The notes under the pieces were generated by a model. The model saw nothing but the letters and a program-made list of their open reading frames with translations. It was not told the origin of the DNA and did no database searches. From Melanopsichium pennsylvanicum (lineage: Eukaryota; Basidiomycota; Ustilaginomycetes; Ustilaginales): a DNA stretch of 64,000 bases. This document shows, one piece after another, positions 35,665 through 45,366 of this stretch. The translations under genes were made by a program, and so were the position numbers. Position 1 is the first letter of the stretch; every line of letters starts with the position of its first letter. The stretch is from NCBI GenBank assembly GCA_900208305.1, contig OAPG01000007.1, forward strand, positions 238,501 to 302,500, written 5' to 3'.

Positions 35665-37116
35665 ATGATTGCTTCGCTTCGCAGCTCGATGCTACTTCAC
35701 CAGCGTGCTGCTATTGCTGCACCCTCGGTGCGTCCCATCCTTCAAAGAGGCGCCCTTCGCTCCCTCGCAACTCATGCTGCTGGTCCCATCACTTGGACGG
35801 CCGCTCCCGAGTCCAAGCCTGCTACCTTGCACCTCAAATCCGGTCACTCTTTCACCGGTCGCTCCTTTGGTGCACCTCGCAGCGTCTTTGGTGAAACCGT
35901 TTTCACCACTTCCATCACCTCGTACACAGAGTCGCTCACCGATCCTTCCTACCAGGGTCAGATTCTCACCTTCACACAGCCACTCATGGGCAACTACGGT
36001 GTTCCCGACAATGGATGCGGTCAGTCGCCCATCGAGCACCCCGACGATGTCGATGTCGGTGCTTTCCTCGAATCTAACAAGGTTCAGGCTGCCGGCGTCA
36101 TTGTATCCAACTTGGCAGAGCGCTTTTCCCACTACCTCGCAAAGGAATCCTTGGCCACCTGGTGTGCTCGTCACAATGTACCCGGTATCTTTGGTGTCGA
36201 CACGCGTGCCATCACCTCGCTCCTCCGTGACCAAGGTTCCACCCTCGGTGCCATCCTCGTAGGTGATGGTCATCAATCATCTCCTGCCGTAGCTGACTAC
36301 ATTGACCCTATGGCTGACAACCTTATTGCCAAAGTGTCCACCAAGCAACCCTACGTGCTTCACCCCGTCGGCGGCGCTCAAGCTGCCCGCTGCCACGTCG
36401 CTCTTATGGACTTTGGTTGCAAGGCCAACATCCTCCGCTCGCTCCTCCGCCGTGGCGCTTCGGTCACCGTGCTTCCTTGGGACTATGACTTCAACAAGGT
36501 TCGCGACGGCTTTGACGGTCTTTTCCTCTCCAACGGTCCCGGTTCGCCTTACTCGATCCAACCCGCTCTCGATATGGCTCGTGCCGCCATCGCCGAGTGG
36601 GACCGTCCCATCTTTGGTATCTGCATGGGCAACCAAGTCATCGGCATCGCCGCCGGTGTCGAGGCCTACCGTATGAAGTTTGGCAACCGTGGTCATAACC
36701 AGCCTGTCGTCGCACTCAAGTCGGCCGGCAATTTTGTCAAGCGAGGCCGTGTGTACATCACATCGCAGAACCACGGTTACGCGCTCACCCCGGATGAGAC
36801 CAAGTGGCCCGAGGGATGGCAGCCCTGGTTTGTCAACGCAAACGACTCTTCGGTCGAAGGTATCATCCGTACTCAGCTCAATGAGAAGCGTGCCATGGTG
36901 TGGGGTGTCCAGTTCCACCCCGAGCACGCCGGTGGTCCCGAGGACACCAACGGTATCTTTCAAGACTTTGTCGAGGAGGTGGTACGCATCAAGCGTCACC
37001 AGGGCAGGTCGCACGCCGGCAACGGTCTTCCCGAACATGTCAAAGTCCAAGAAGGTGCACCCGCTTTCCCCGTCAATGACTTTGGCGTAGTTGGTCAGAT
37101 TCCTGCTCATCTCTAG
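35665..37116 (+). CDS. CPA1: Carbamoyl-phosphate synthase, arginine-specific, small (glutaminase) chain
   Basis: 483 codons from ATG 35665. The first 35 residues (MIASLRSSMLLHQRAAIAA) are rich in Arg/Ser/Ala without acids, a mitochondrial targeting sequence. The CPSase small-chain N-terminal domain follows (SGHSFTGRSFG, FTTSITSYTESLTDPSYQGQ, GNYGVP). A class I glutamine amidotransferase domain comes next, with the nucleophile Cys at about 320 in GICMGNQ and the His/Glu pair in VQFHPEHAGGPEDT. The enzyme releases ammonia from glutamine for the large chain, supplying carbamoyl phosphate for citrulline and arginine. The later ATG is used because the upstream frame has no other ATG and the targeting peptide starts here. 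Translation is expected to be repressed by arginine through the uORF. The stop is 43 bp from that of the convergent DUF1749 gene. Confidence 0.96.
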   Translation: MIASLRSSMLLHQRAAIAAPSVRPILQRGALRSLATHAAGPITWTAAPESKPATLHLKSGHSFTGRSFGAPRSVFGETVFTTSITSYTESLTDPSYQGQILTFTQPLMGNYGVPDNGCGQSPIEHPDDVDVGAFLESNKVQAAGVIVSNLAERFSHYLAKESLATWCARHNVPGIFGVDTRAITSLLRDQGSTLGAILVGDGHQSSPAVADYIDPMADNLIAKVSTKQPYVLHPVGGAQAARCHVALMDFGCKANILRSLLRRGASVTVLPWDYDFNKVRDGFDGLFLSNGPGSPYSIQPALDMARAAIAEWDRPIFGICMGNQVIGIAAGVEAYRMKFGNRGHNQPVVALKSAGNFVKRGRVYITSQNHGYALTPDETKWPEGWQPWFVNANDSSVEGIIRTQLNEKRAMVWGVQFHPEHAGGPEDTNGIFQDFVEEVVRIKRHQGRSHAGNGLPEHVKVQEGAPAFPVNDFGVVGQIPAHL

Positions 37117-37159
37117 ACTTGCGTTTATTGTTTTGCTTTTCTTTTATGTGAACGATTTT

Positions 37160-38296
37160 CTATGTGATAGATGCGATAAGATGATGAATGATTTCGAGCA
37201 AGTGATCAGTGGCTGTGGAGCTTTCGGCTTGATGGTTGGCGTCTTTGAGAAGGATTGCTTGGAATGCGCCGGTGTGACCAAGAAGTTGGTTCCATCGTTG
37301 TTGGAGGATGATGGCGACGCCTTGTGGAACGTATTCACTGTGAATGAGACAAGAGTTTGGCAAGCGAGTTAGCTTGTACAGGAGTGCGAATCACAGAGAT
37401 TTGGGGGGCAAAGACACTTACTCTTTTTCGCCGATGAGGGCAAGCATGCGGGTGGGTTTGCTGGGATCCGATCCGGCACCAAGATTGGTGATGGCCCTTG
37501 CAATTGTATGTGCACCAGGCTGATGATTTGTAATTTCATCGTCGGTGAGGTCAGAGCTGAACAAATCGTCATGACCTTGTTTGGCTTTCAACGCCCAAGT
37601 ACGATAGGCTGTCATGGCGGGTGAAAACACCGCAGAAGCGTTGCCTTGCTCAGTATCACCGCTTTGAAACCCTTGATCTGCATCCCAAGTTTTAGTCGGC
37701 ATGTGAATAGTTTCAGGATCAGAGCGAGGCATCAAAGTTGCACCTTGACCCTCCTCGACAAGTTTGATTGCGTGTTGAAGCTCGCGATCCATTTTTGCGC
37801 GCTGTTGAGGTGAAGCTTTGTTTCTTTCCATCTCGTAATACTCTCGATCGGAAGCAGGTGCCTGTAGAATAGCTCCATCCAGCCTAGTTTGCTTGTTTGT
37901 AGCGCGATCATGCGAGAGTAGATAGGTAATGACGTCTTGACATCCAGTCGAATGTCCCATGAGCACTATGCGGCCATCAAGTTTGGAAGGCAAGCTGCGA
38001 AGGTGCGAAATACACTTTGCTATCTCCTGTGCATCTCCTTCTAAAGTGGATTGGCCGTATCCTCCCAAATTGCAAGACATCTGAGGTTGTACAAGCGAAT
38101 AACCATGTTTGCGGATGGATTCAGCGATACGAGGCAAATAAGGCAGACATCCGATAGTATTGGTGAGACCAGGTATGAAAACGAGCGTGTTAGGTAGGTC
38201 AGGATCCGTGTCAAAGTACGGTAGTGGTAAAGGGTGCTGTTGATACAGCTGGAGAGAGCCTTTCAAAGGAACAGGAAAAGATGCACTATCGTTCAT
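37160..38296 (-). CDS. DUF1749 family alpha/beta hydrolase
   Basis: Two exons, 38296-37422 and 37337-37160, joined by a GTAAGT donor and CACAG acceptor, give 350 codons plus stop. The N-terminal part has the hydrolase core: TLVFIPGLTNTIGCLPYL and the nucleophile elbow GHSTGCQD (Ser). The spliced C-terminus has DEYVPQG, the acid loop, and DANHQ, the catalytic His region. Without the splice the protein would lose its catalytic His, so the intron is well supported. The family is found across fungi and plants, with unknown substrates; some members are called Dolichol-phosphate- or Fusarinine-esterase-like by weak similarity. The start lies 326 bp from the divergent coiled-coil gene. Confidence 0.88.
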
Positions 38297-38593
38297 GATT
38301 GGTTTAAGCCTTTTTTCAAGTTGCTCGATCGAACGATGGATGAAGTGATTTTAGTAATCGTGATGATGATGGTGGTGACAGTAAATAGTACCAATCCCAC
38401 AAAGGGTGGCTCGAGACCCTTATTTTTTGGTTCCTTTTTTAGAGTGCTTTTTGGCTTTGATGCGCGATACATCTCTGTTGTGCGCGTGAAATTCAACACA
38501 CTTGCACATGTCACATACCTAATCATAACTGCTTAACTACTTTTTAGCATCGCTTTCTCAATCTTCACCATCATCAACATACAAAAGCTGTGC

Positions 38594-38626
38594 ATGATAC
38601 CTCTACCTCAAGATTACCCAAAATGA
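38594..38626 (+). CDS. Small uORF overlapping the start of the coiled-coil gene
   Basis: A 10-codon frame (MIPLPQDYPK) starts at 38594. Its TGA (38624-38626) overlaps the ATG of the main frame as ATGA. Such overlap suits termination-reinitiation or repression by the upstream start. Whether it is translated is unknown; no AUG context data are available beyond gtgcATGa. Confidence 0.45.
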   Translation: MIPLPQDYPK

Positions 38627-41604
38627 CGGAAAATGAGCCAAGACAGCTCTTGCCCCAGTCAGAATCTCATCACAACCTCTCCACAAAGTTGGGCGCATCT
38701 CGCCCTCTACCACCAAAAAGTCGAGGAAACAAAACATCCAGTGCTCTCGCCAGATCAACGCAAACACATATTGTTAAGAACAATAACAACGATCAATTAG
38801 GCTCTGACCCAGCACAAAATAATCAAACCCAATCTTCCCAAGATTCCCAAATGACAGCCAAAAGCCAAGATCAAGATACAGCTAATCTGCAGGCAAGCGG
38901 AACCGCTTCACCAATACGAATGAGTGTACAGCGAGCGGTATCGGGCGGTTCAATCAAAAGTCTCCGATCCAATGGCTTCGCATCAGACATACCTCGCGAA
39001 GAGATCGAACAAGCTCTCGAAGGTCTGCATCGAGACGATCTCGTACTCGCATTGGGTCGCGCCAAAGTGCAAATGGATGATATTGAAGCTCAACTCGACC
39101 AACAGGTTCTCGAAAACGAAACCTTGCACGATACCTCTGCCTCAATTGCTCACCAGCTTGGACAAGCCGAAGCTCAAGTCCACTCCCTCCACTCCTTGGT
39201 CAAGCAGAGAGAGGACAGAATCGACGAGATCATGGCAGATCAAGAACGTATGGAAGGCGAAGTTTATTCCACCATGCAAATCATCGAACGTCTTCGCAAG
39301 CAGCTCTCCGAGACAGAGAGGAGTCGCAACGACGCCGAAAAACGCTACCTCGATCAAACGGCTACCATGGACAAGGAACGACAGTACTACGCCGACACAG
39401 AAGCACTCCTCAAATCCCAGAAAGCCACGCAGGCCTCTGCCTATGAAAAACTTCTTTCGGGCCACAACGAGCTGCTACGTGAGCACGAACGCCTCACCAA
39501 CCGTCTAGCTTCCATCAAAGCCAGCGGTAGTACTTCCGACGTCGACTCACCTCTTGGAGCACCACGCAATCTCGCGCCTGATCAACAAGGGGCTTCTCAG
39601 GACTCGAGCATGGGTGGCGCTTTCGATGACCGTGACGAATCAATTTTGATGATTGGAGGAGCAAACCAGTCACGCAAACCACGCGAGAGCACAGATAAGC
39701 CCACCACATTTGCCCAAGAGAGAGACATGACTACGTTGATCGGCGAACTCACCAGTCTCCAAAAATCCCACTCTTCGCTCTCAGAGACCATGGTCACCTT
39801 GCAAGCCGAGCTCAAGGATGTTCGTGCCGAGAATGTCACCCTTCGCGATCAGAACGATACCTTTATGGACATTCTCCAAGAAAAGACCTTCAGCGGTGCA
39901 TTGCTCAATGAAAGTGCCATGCTTCGCGGCATTCGACATGCCTCTCTGGGTCGTCTCCGTGCGCAAAACGGTCTCGACGATCCCTATGACGAAGAGTACA
40001 GCACTGAAGCTGACTCTCTCGATGCTGACCAAGATGACGATGAGCATGACACGACGGGCGGCACGTCCGTTACGTCTGGCACCATTCCCGAAGAGGATGA
40101 GGATGATGTCGACGACGTACCCGACACGCCCAAAGCTCCGCTCAAGCACGTCAAAGGGGCTCGTCGAAGGCGCACTAGCTTAAACGCTGTGCCACACACT
40201 GCAACAGATCTGGCGTCCGAACTGCAAGACACTTCCAACAGCGCCCTGGCCAGTCCAGAGGACAAACTGAACCGAGACAAACGATCAAGTCAGCGTATCG
40301 GTGCCGTGTCTGACAGCGTGGAAGAGCTGCAGATTGAGGTTCGCGAACTTCGAGAAGCCAACCAGGCACTTACCCTGTACATTTCCAAAATCATCGATCG
40401 CATCATTGCTCGGGAGGGCTACGAGAACATTCTCGCCATCGAAAACCGTGGCAGTATTCGAGGTCCACGCCACAAGGCCTCTCGAGCTAAGCTCGGTCAG
40501 AGTTCAAACTACAACAATGGTACCAGTGAAGATAAGGCCGCTTTGCGCAATGTGTCGGACAAGAGCAACGCATCGACCTCCAGTGCTTCCAGTCAAGGGG
40601 GTGGCCTTTTCGGCTTTGGCGCAGCATCAAGTGAAGCTCGTACCACCGCAGCCCCGCCAAAGAGCAAACGAACCTCTTCGATCGATTGGCGTAACCTGGG
40701 TTTCCTGGGCGGAGGCAGCAATACTACTGCAGCAGAGTCTGGTAACAACCTGCGACCTTTGACTCTGCAATCCGATAGCCTCCTCATCCCTCCACGCGAA
40801 GGTTCTGCTCGCAAACTACGCACCAGCGAGGAGGTGGAAGATGAGCACGACATCGCTGAACGTGAGCGCATTCGTCAAGAGCTGATCATGCGTGGTATTC
40901 AACCGCCCAAACACCAGCTCGTGCAGAGCCCCGTCAGTCCTCGCAAGCAGCGTCCCCAGAGCGTCTCGGCTGTTCCTGGTGGCGCTGGAGGTTTCGCTGC
41001 TTTCTTTTCTCGCGTAGTCGGCGGCGTCAGTTCCAATGCAGTTCTGAGTCCCACTGGGTCCGATTCGCAGTCCCAAGCATCTACCACTCCAGGAAGATCA
41101 ATCGATACCGGCTTTGACCGTATCATCTCATCTACACCAGCCACCATCAGCACCGGCAAGCGGGATGAGGAGCGAAGTCGTGCACTTGAGCTCTCCTCCG
41201 GTGGAGGGTCTAGCTTGACCAAGCTCGCTGGTGGTCGTCAAGGCATCGCTTCACGCGCTCGTCAATTACGGGCTGAGCGACATCAGCAGACTTTGGACCT
41301 CGCGGCCGACTACCTTTTGCCAGCCTCTTCGCACAGCAGCAGTGCAACTACATGCAATAGTCGCGCTACCAGTGGAAACAACAGCCTCACCGACAGCTCT
41401 ATGATGGAAAATTCGATCGCGGGCGATGAGAGCTATTCTCTACCAGCTCCGCCAGCAAACCAACATCATCACCACTTGAACGGTGAAGCGGATCAGATCG
41501 ATTCGCCACTGAACGGCTATGGAGGTGCGCCGCTACCTCCTCTGCCGCATGAGACGACGGGAGATGAAGATCCCGAGGCTTTTAGATCGTCAATGTCGCA
41601 GTAG
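38623..41604 (+). CDS. Large coiled-coil protein of unknown function
   Basis: 993 codons in one exon from ATG 38623 (MTENEPRQLLPQSES); the apparent longer frame starts at a GTG. The N-terminal 130 residues are basic and Ser/Gln-rich. Residues of about 130-450 form a long coiled coil (DIEAQLDQQVLENETLHD, LRKQLSETERSRNDAEKR, LQAELKDVRAENVTLRDQ). An acidic stretch follows (QDDDEHDTTGG, PEEDEDDVDD). A second conserved block (EELQIEVRELREANQALTL, then YISKIIDRIIAREGYENILA) resembles a motif of fungal proteins often labelled M protein repeat. The C-terminus is disordered with SPRK-type sites and a His run. It may be a cytoskeletal or polarity scaffold, but I have no direct evidence. Confidence 0.82.
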   Translation: MTENEPRQLLPQSESHHNLSTKLGASRPLPPKSRGNKTSSALARSTQTHIVKNNNNDQLGSDPAQNNQTQSSQDSQMTAKSQDQDTANLQASGTASPIRMSVQRAVSGGSIKSLRSNGFASDIPREEIEQALEGLHRDDLVLALGRAKVQMDDIEAQLDQQVLENETLHDTSASIAHQLGQAEAQVHSLHSLVKQREDRIDEIMADQERMEGEVYSTMQIIERLRKQLSETERSRNDAEKRYLDQTATMDKERQYYADTEALLKSQKATQASAYEKLLSGHNELLREHERLTNRLASIKASGSTSDVDSPLGAPRNLAPDQQGASQDSSMGGAFDDRDESILMIGGANQSRKPRESTDKPTTFAQERDMTTLIGELTSLQKSHSSLSETMVTLQAELKDVRAENVTLRDQNDTFMDILQEKTFSGALLNESAMLRGIRHASLGRLRAQNGLDDPYDEEYSTEADSLDADQDDDEHDTTGGTSVTSGTIPEEDEDDVDDVPDTPKAPLKHVKGARRRRTSLNAVPHTATDLASELQDTSNSALASPEDKLNRDKRSSQRIGAVSDSVEELQIEVRELREANQALTLYISKIIDRIIAREGYENILAIENRGSIRGPRHKASRAKLGQSSNYNNGTSEDKAALRNVSDKSNASTSSASSQGGGLFGFGAASSEARTTAAPPKSKRTSSIDWRNLGFLGGGSNTTAAESGNNLRPLTLQSDSLLIPPREGSARKLRTSEEVEDEHDIAERERIRQELIMRGIQPPKHQLVQSPVSPRKQRPQSVSAVPGGAGGFAAFFSRVVGGVSSNAVLSPTGSDSQSQASTTPGRSIDTGFDRIISSTPATISTGKRDEERSRALELSSGGGSSLTKLAGGRQGIASRARQLRAERHQQTLDLAADYLLPASSHSSSATTCNSRATSGNNSLTDSSMMENSIAGDESYSLPAPPANQHHHHLNGEADQIDSPLNGYGGAPLPPLPHETTGDEDPEAFRSSMSQ

Positions 41605-42585
41605 CAGGGTAGGATGATGATGACGACAAACACATGACAGGCAAGTGAGGATCAAGCGAATGAAAAGCAAACGCGCTTTCCCCACTTCTGCTTCTGCTAG
41701 TAGTGTCTTGCGCCGCAGATGATGACGAAGCTACAAGCACCATGAGTGAGGCAATGATGATTTTGATCGAAGTTTGTCAGATGCTTCTGCTGTTCTCGTT
41801 GAGATGGAAAATGATAAAGGTGGACGTCGGCTCTCCAAGACAAGAGGACGTTTTAATTCGGTTTCCCCATGATACCCTGAATTGTAATTCAATCGCATTT
41901 GATTTTTTGATTTTTTTTCTTCCCATATCGAAAGATTTTGAGGGTTCAGAGCGCAAGCAAGATACATTTCAACCATGACTGATCTCTTTATTGATCTTTG
42001 AACGACGAACTGTGTTGGGATGTTGGTTCTCTGGGAAGCTCCTAGTTGAATTGATAAGACAAATGGTAGGAGAAGGGGAGAGAGACAAGCTGTTGCATGA
42101 TTCTTTGAGAGCAAAGAATGTGTTTTGACTCTGCCTTGATTGTATTTATTTTTTGTGATATCTTTTACTCCAATATATTCCCACCATACCCCCCAAAAGA
42201 AAAAAACTACAAGAATCACTACTGGCTTGTTTCATTATATCTGAATCACTCTGGTGAAAAATGTGGATATGTAATTTCTTTTTTTTTCTCTTCTTTTGTG
42301 TCCATTTTCTCTCTTTCTCTTTCTCTTGCTTGTTTGCTTTGCTTGATACAACAATGTATGTGACAAGTCAACCTTGACTGGTACCTAATGCTACTCATCC
42401 ACCCTAGACACAGCAAAAAATAAAAAATAATAAACAAATTCATTTTCAGGGTTGAGGTTGAACCCACACAAAAAATGCAGCAAATGCCAATTCCTTAGTG
42501 GTGTTGCAAAAAGTGTAAACAACCACAGCCTACACTTGCACCTAAACCTCAACCACGAAAAGGTCATTCTAAATTATTATTCCTC

Positions 42586-42619
<34 letters not shown>

Positions 42620-42659
42620 TAGAGAGATAGAGATAAAAAAATCTCAAGCAGGTGAAAAT
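41605..42659. other. Intergenic region between convergent genes
   Basis: No gene seen. It contains the 3' regions of the coiled-coil gene and of MAM3, T-rich stretches (42276-42325) and a dinucleotide (ta)n then (tg)n microsatellite at 42586-42620. Confidence 0.5.
42586..42620. repeat. (ta)n(tg)n microsatellite
   Basis: About 12 ta units run directly into five tg units, close to the stop of the MAM3-like gene. Confidence 0.88.
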
Positions 42660-44621
42660 CTAGTCCGATCCACCAAACACTTTTTTAATACCGTCCAAGA
42701 GTGGCCGTCTCTCTGCATCGTCATCAAAATTGTGATGTTGTCTATCTTGATTTTGTTCCTGATCGCCATTCGGATGCATGTTCTGCTTTCTTTCCCTACT
42801 CTGACGCTCGTCTTCTTTACGTGCACGTTCCTCTGCACCCGGATACTCTTGAATATCCGAAATTCGAACAATGTGCGGTGTACGATCTTGACTGCCCACC
42901 TCGACAATAAAAGGTTCGGAATACGAGTTGGCTGCGCTACCAGTGGTTGGGTTGTTGATGACGGCAGCTCGATGCAAGTCTTGAGAATTTAGCCCATCGA
43001 GTGAGGTGGCAACCGATGAGGTGCTTTCGCGACGAAGAGGCGTATTGGGCTCATACGAACCTGAAGGTTTACGCGAAGCGCTCGCAACCGACTGAGGCGA
43101 TCCGGGACGCTTGATCGCTACCTTGTCAACCGCACGTACACTTGTGCTCGGCAAACCATACTTATTATGAGTCTTGGTGCCGCTCCCATCGTTATTGTCC
43201 ATGATACCTACGGTGCCATAGCTACTTCGAAGCGGAGCCTTCATAGGCCCACCGAGCTTACGTCGACGTTCGATGATGCCGCGAATGAGTGGCTGCCAAT
43301 TCTGTCCAGCATTGTTGCCAGCTTGACGGTTTCGCACCACCTTGATCTTATTGTGAACGTCGACATAGATATCGGTCTCGTCTACAATCTCTTCTCCGAT
43401 CATCTCTTCAATAACGTCCTCAAGTGTGACGACGCCAAGCGCACCACGAGATTCGCCAGGGTGGGTGGAAACAAGGATCATATGACTACGTCCCTGCTGG
43501 AAGTAGTTGAGACAGTCGAGGAGCGTAAGGTCAGCGCTGGCTTCGGGAAGCGGGGTGAGGTGGAAGCTGGAAACGGCTTGGGCGTCCTCTGGATCATACT
43601 GAATGAGATTCTTGACCAAGAGCATACCGACAATGGCATCCTTTTTACCGGGTTCGTGAATGGGCACTCTGGAATAACCGGATCTCACGAGCCTAGCTAC
43701 GCCTTGTTCGTCGAGGATCGAATCGCTGGACATGATGAAAACGTCTTGGATGGGAGTCATGACATCTCGAACCGTCTTGTCGTTGAGCTCGAGGACGGCA
43801 CGGATGATGGTGACTTCGTCTTCGTGCAAATGCTCGGTACCGATTTGTTGATGAAGTGATACGAAGGTCTTTAGCTCAGCTTTACGGTAGGTGGTACCGT
43901 GTTCTTCGCCGAGGCACCAATCGAGGAGCTTTGCGGTAGGCCATGCGATGGGAGCAAGGATGAGCATGGTGGCGTGAACCATAGGTGCGCAAAAAGCGCC
44001 GATAGCTAGACCGTAGCGGGCACAGATACTCTGTGGGACAATCTCACCAAAGATGACGATGAGAAGAGTGGAAGAGAGAACGGCAGCGAGACCGCCTCCA
44101 AAGTCGGAAAGAAAGACGGGGAGGGTCTCATTGACAATGACGTTACCGAGAAGTAGCACGACGAGGACCCAGTGACGACCCTTTTCGAGAAGTTTGAGCA
44201 CTTTGGAGGCATGCTTGCGCTCCTTTTCGGAACCGGACGAGGCGAGTACCTGTAGATTGACCATATCAAGACCCATAAGACCCAGAGTGAGACCAGCAAA
44301 GATACCACCGAGAACTACCAGAGCGGCGATGGTGAGAATGTCAAGAGTGAGCTTGAGCGGATTATCGGCTACGGGATCGTCGTCTTGATGATGATGTCGC
44401 GAAGCTGTTGAATCTTGGGATGCGGTCAAAGATGGAGAGGAAACAAATGCAAAGGGGGCAGAAAGCACGGGAGCAATGAGGTGGACCAGGGTTGTAAGTG
44501 CTACGATAGCCAGCTTGATAAAAGGTTGTGCACGGTATTGAATGGAAGCAGCTGCCATGTTGGTTGGATTCGATGTGATGCGCGCGGATGCCACAGTAGT
44601 AGGAGGATTCATGATGACCAT
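42660..44621 (-). CDS. MAM3: CNNM/DUF21-CBS membrane protein, Mam3-like
   Basis: 653 codons from ATG 44621; a second ATG three codons on (44612) is equally possible. A signal-like hydrophobic N-terminus precedes the DUF21 membrane domain with four segments (about 90-260: LGGIFAGLTLGLMGLDMVNL, VLVVLLLGNVIVNETLPVFL, VIFGEIVPQSICARYG, APIAWPTAKLLDWCLG). A pair of CBS domains follows (about 285-430: DEVTIIRAVLELNDKTVRDV, SGYSRVPIHE, VTLEDVIEEMIGEEIVDETD). The C-terminal 200 residues are disordered and Ser-rich. Yeast Mam3 sits in the vacuole membrane and affects metal and mitochondrial homeostasis; the wider CNNM/CorC family moves or senses Mg2+. FGEIVPQS and the P-N-E signature are intact, so it should be functional. 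Confidence 0.93.
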   Translation of the reverse strand: MVIMNPPTTVASARITSNPTNMAAASIQYRAQPFIKLAIVALTTLVHLIAPVLSAPFAFVSSPSLTASQDSTASRHHHQDDDPVADNPLKLTLDILTIAALVVLGGIFAGLTLGLMGLDMVNLQVLASSGSEKERKHASKVLKLLEKGRHWVLVVLLLGNVIVNETLPVFLSDFGGGLAAVLSSTLLIVIFGEIVPQSICARYGLAIGAFCAPMVHATMLILAPIAWPTAKLLDWCLGEEHGTTYRKAELKTFVSLHQQIGTEHLHEDEVTIIRAVLELNDKTVRDVMTPIQDVFIMSSDSILDEQGVARLVRSGYSRVPIHEPGKKDAIVGMLLVKNLIQYDPEDAQAVSSFHLTPLPEASADLTLLDCLNYFQQGRSHMILVSTHPGESRGALGVVTLEDVIEEMIGEEIVDETDIYVDVHNKIKVVRNRQAGNNAGQNWQPLIRGIIERRRKLGGPMKAPLRSSYGTVGIMDNNDGSGTKTHNKYGLPSTSVRAVDKVAIKRPGSPQSVASASRKPSGSYEPNTPLRRESTSSVATSLDGLNSQDLHRAAVINNPTTGSAANSYSEPFIVEVGSQDRTPHIVRISDIQEYPGAEERARKEDERQSRERKQNMHPNGDQEQNQDRQHHNFDDDAERRPLLDGIKKVFGGSD

Positions 44622-45366
44622 ATGTATGAGAGTGAGAGAAACGCTCTCTCCCTCTCTTTAGCTTGAATGTTGAAATGATTTGGTCGAGGAAGGATGATCG
44701 TGTCAACAAGATGACAATCACGACAAACGTGCGATTCACCAAGAGATGGTATCAGAGAGTACACAAATCAATTCAACTAAATTTACTAATACGTCGGATT
44801 TGTGCTCATTACAAAATACAGTGAATTGTTTTCACATTAATAAATGTCACAAATTATTTAATTACAAATTCCGGCACTTTCCGTCACTGTGCACATTTAT
44901 AATTTCATCTTCTCTTTGTCCTTACTCCTTCCATGCACAACTCGCATGGCGCATTTGTCACACAATTTGGCTCAGACCTGGTAAAGTGCCTTCGGTGATT
45001 CATTTTTCTTCAACGTCACGCCGTCCATTTTGACGGACGAGCAATAGACTCTCTCTATAGTGTGGAGGCTCGGCATCTTTATCAGGAACGCGGCCTTTTG
45101 TCGTCATGATGAAACAGCAAAATCTCGCATCAGACGCCCACAAGTCTAACACACTCCCTTTGCCGTCTGTAACATCTTCATTCTACCCCACATTCGTGAC
45201 GATCAACTCTGCTTGCTAAGTTACGAAACCCTTTTCGTCGGTCACACCACGCCAACGAAACAGAGGGATGCAGTAAAAAAAAAATAAAAAAAAAATAAAA
45301 GCTCTATGAAAATGCAAAGTAAGATCCAGGATATTGCTCAACTGAACAACCTTTTCGGGACATGCT
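44622..45366. other. Intergenic, between MAM3 promoter and FLC 3' end
   Basis: No gene seen. It should include the MAM3 promoter (CT-rich on the minus strand near 44640-44660) and the 3' region of the next minus-strand gene, with an A-rich stretch at 45275-45300 on the plus strand. Confidence 0.5.

Noticed and set aside
36277..37110. Antisense frame of 277 codons over CPA1
   Set aside because: Mirror of a codon-biased gene; CPA1 itself is certain in the sense strand.
43167..43859. Plus-strand frame of 230 codons over the MAM3-like gene
   Set aside because: Antisense shadow of the CBS domains; no independent support.
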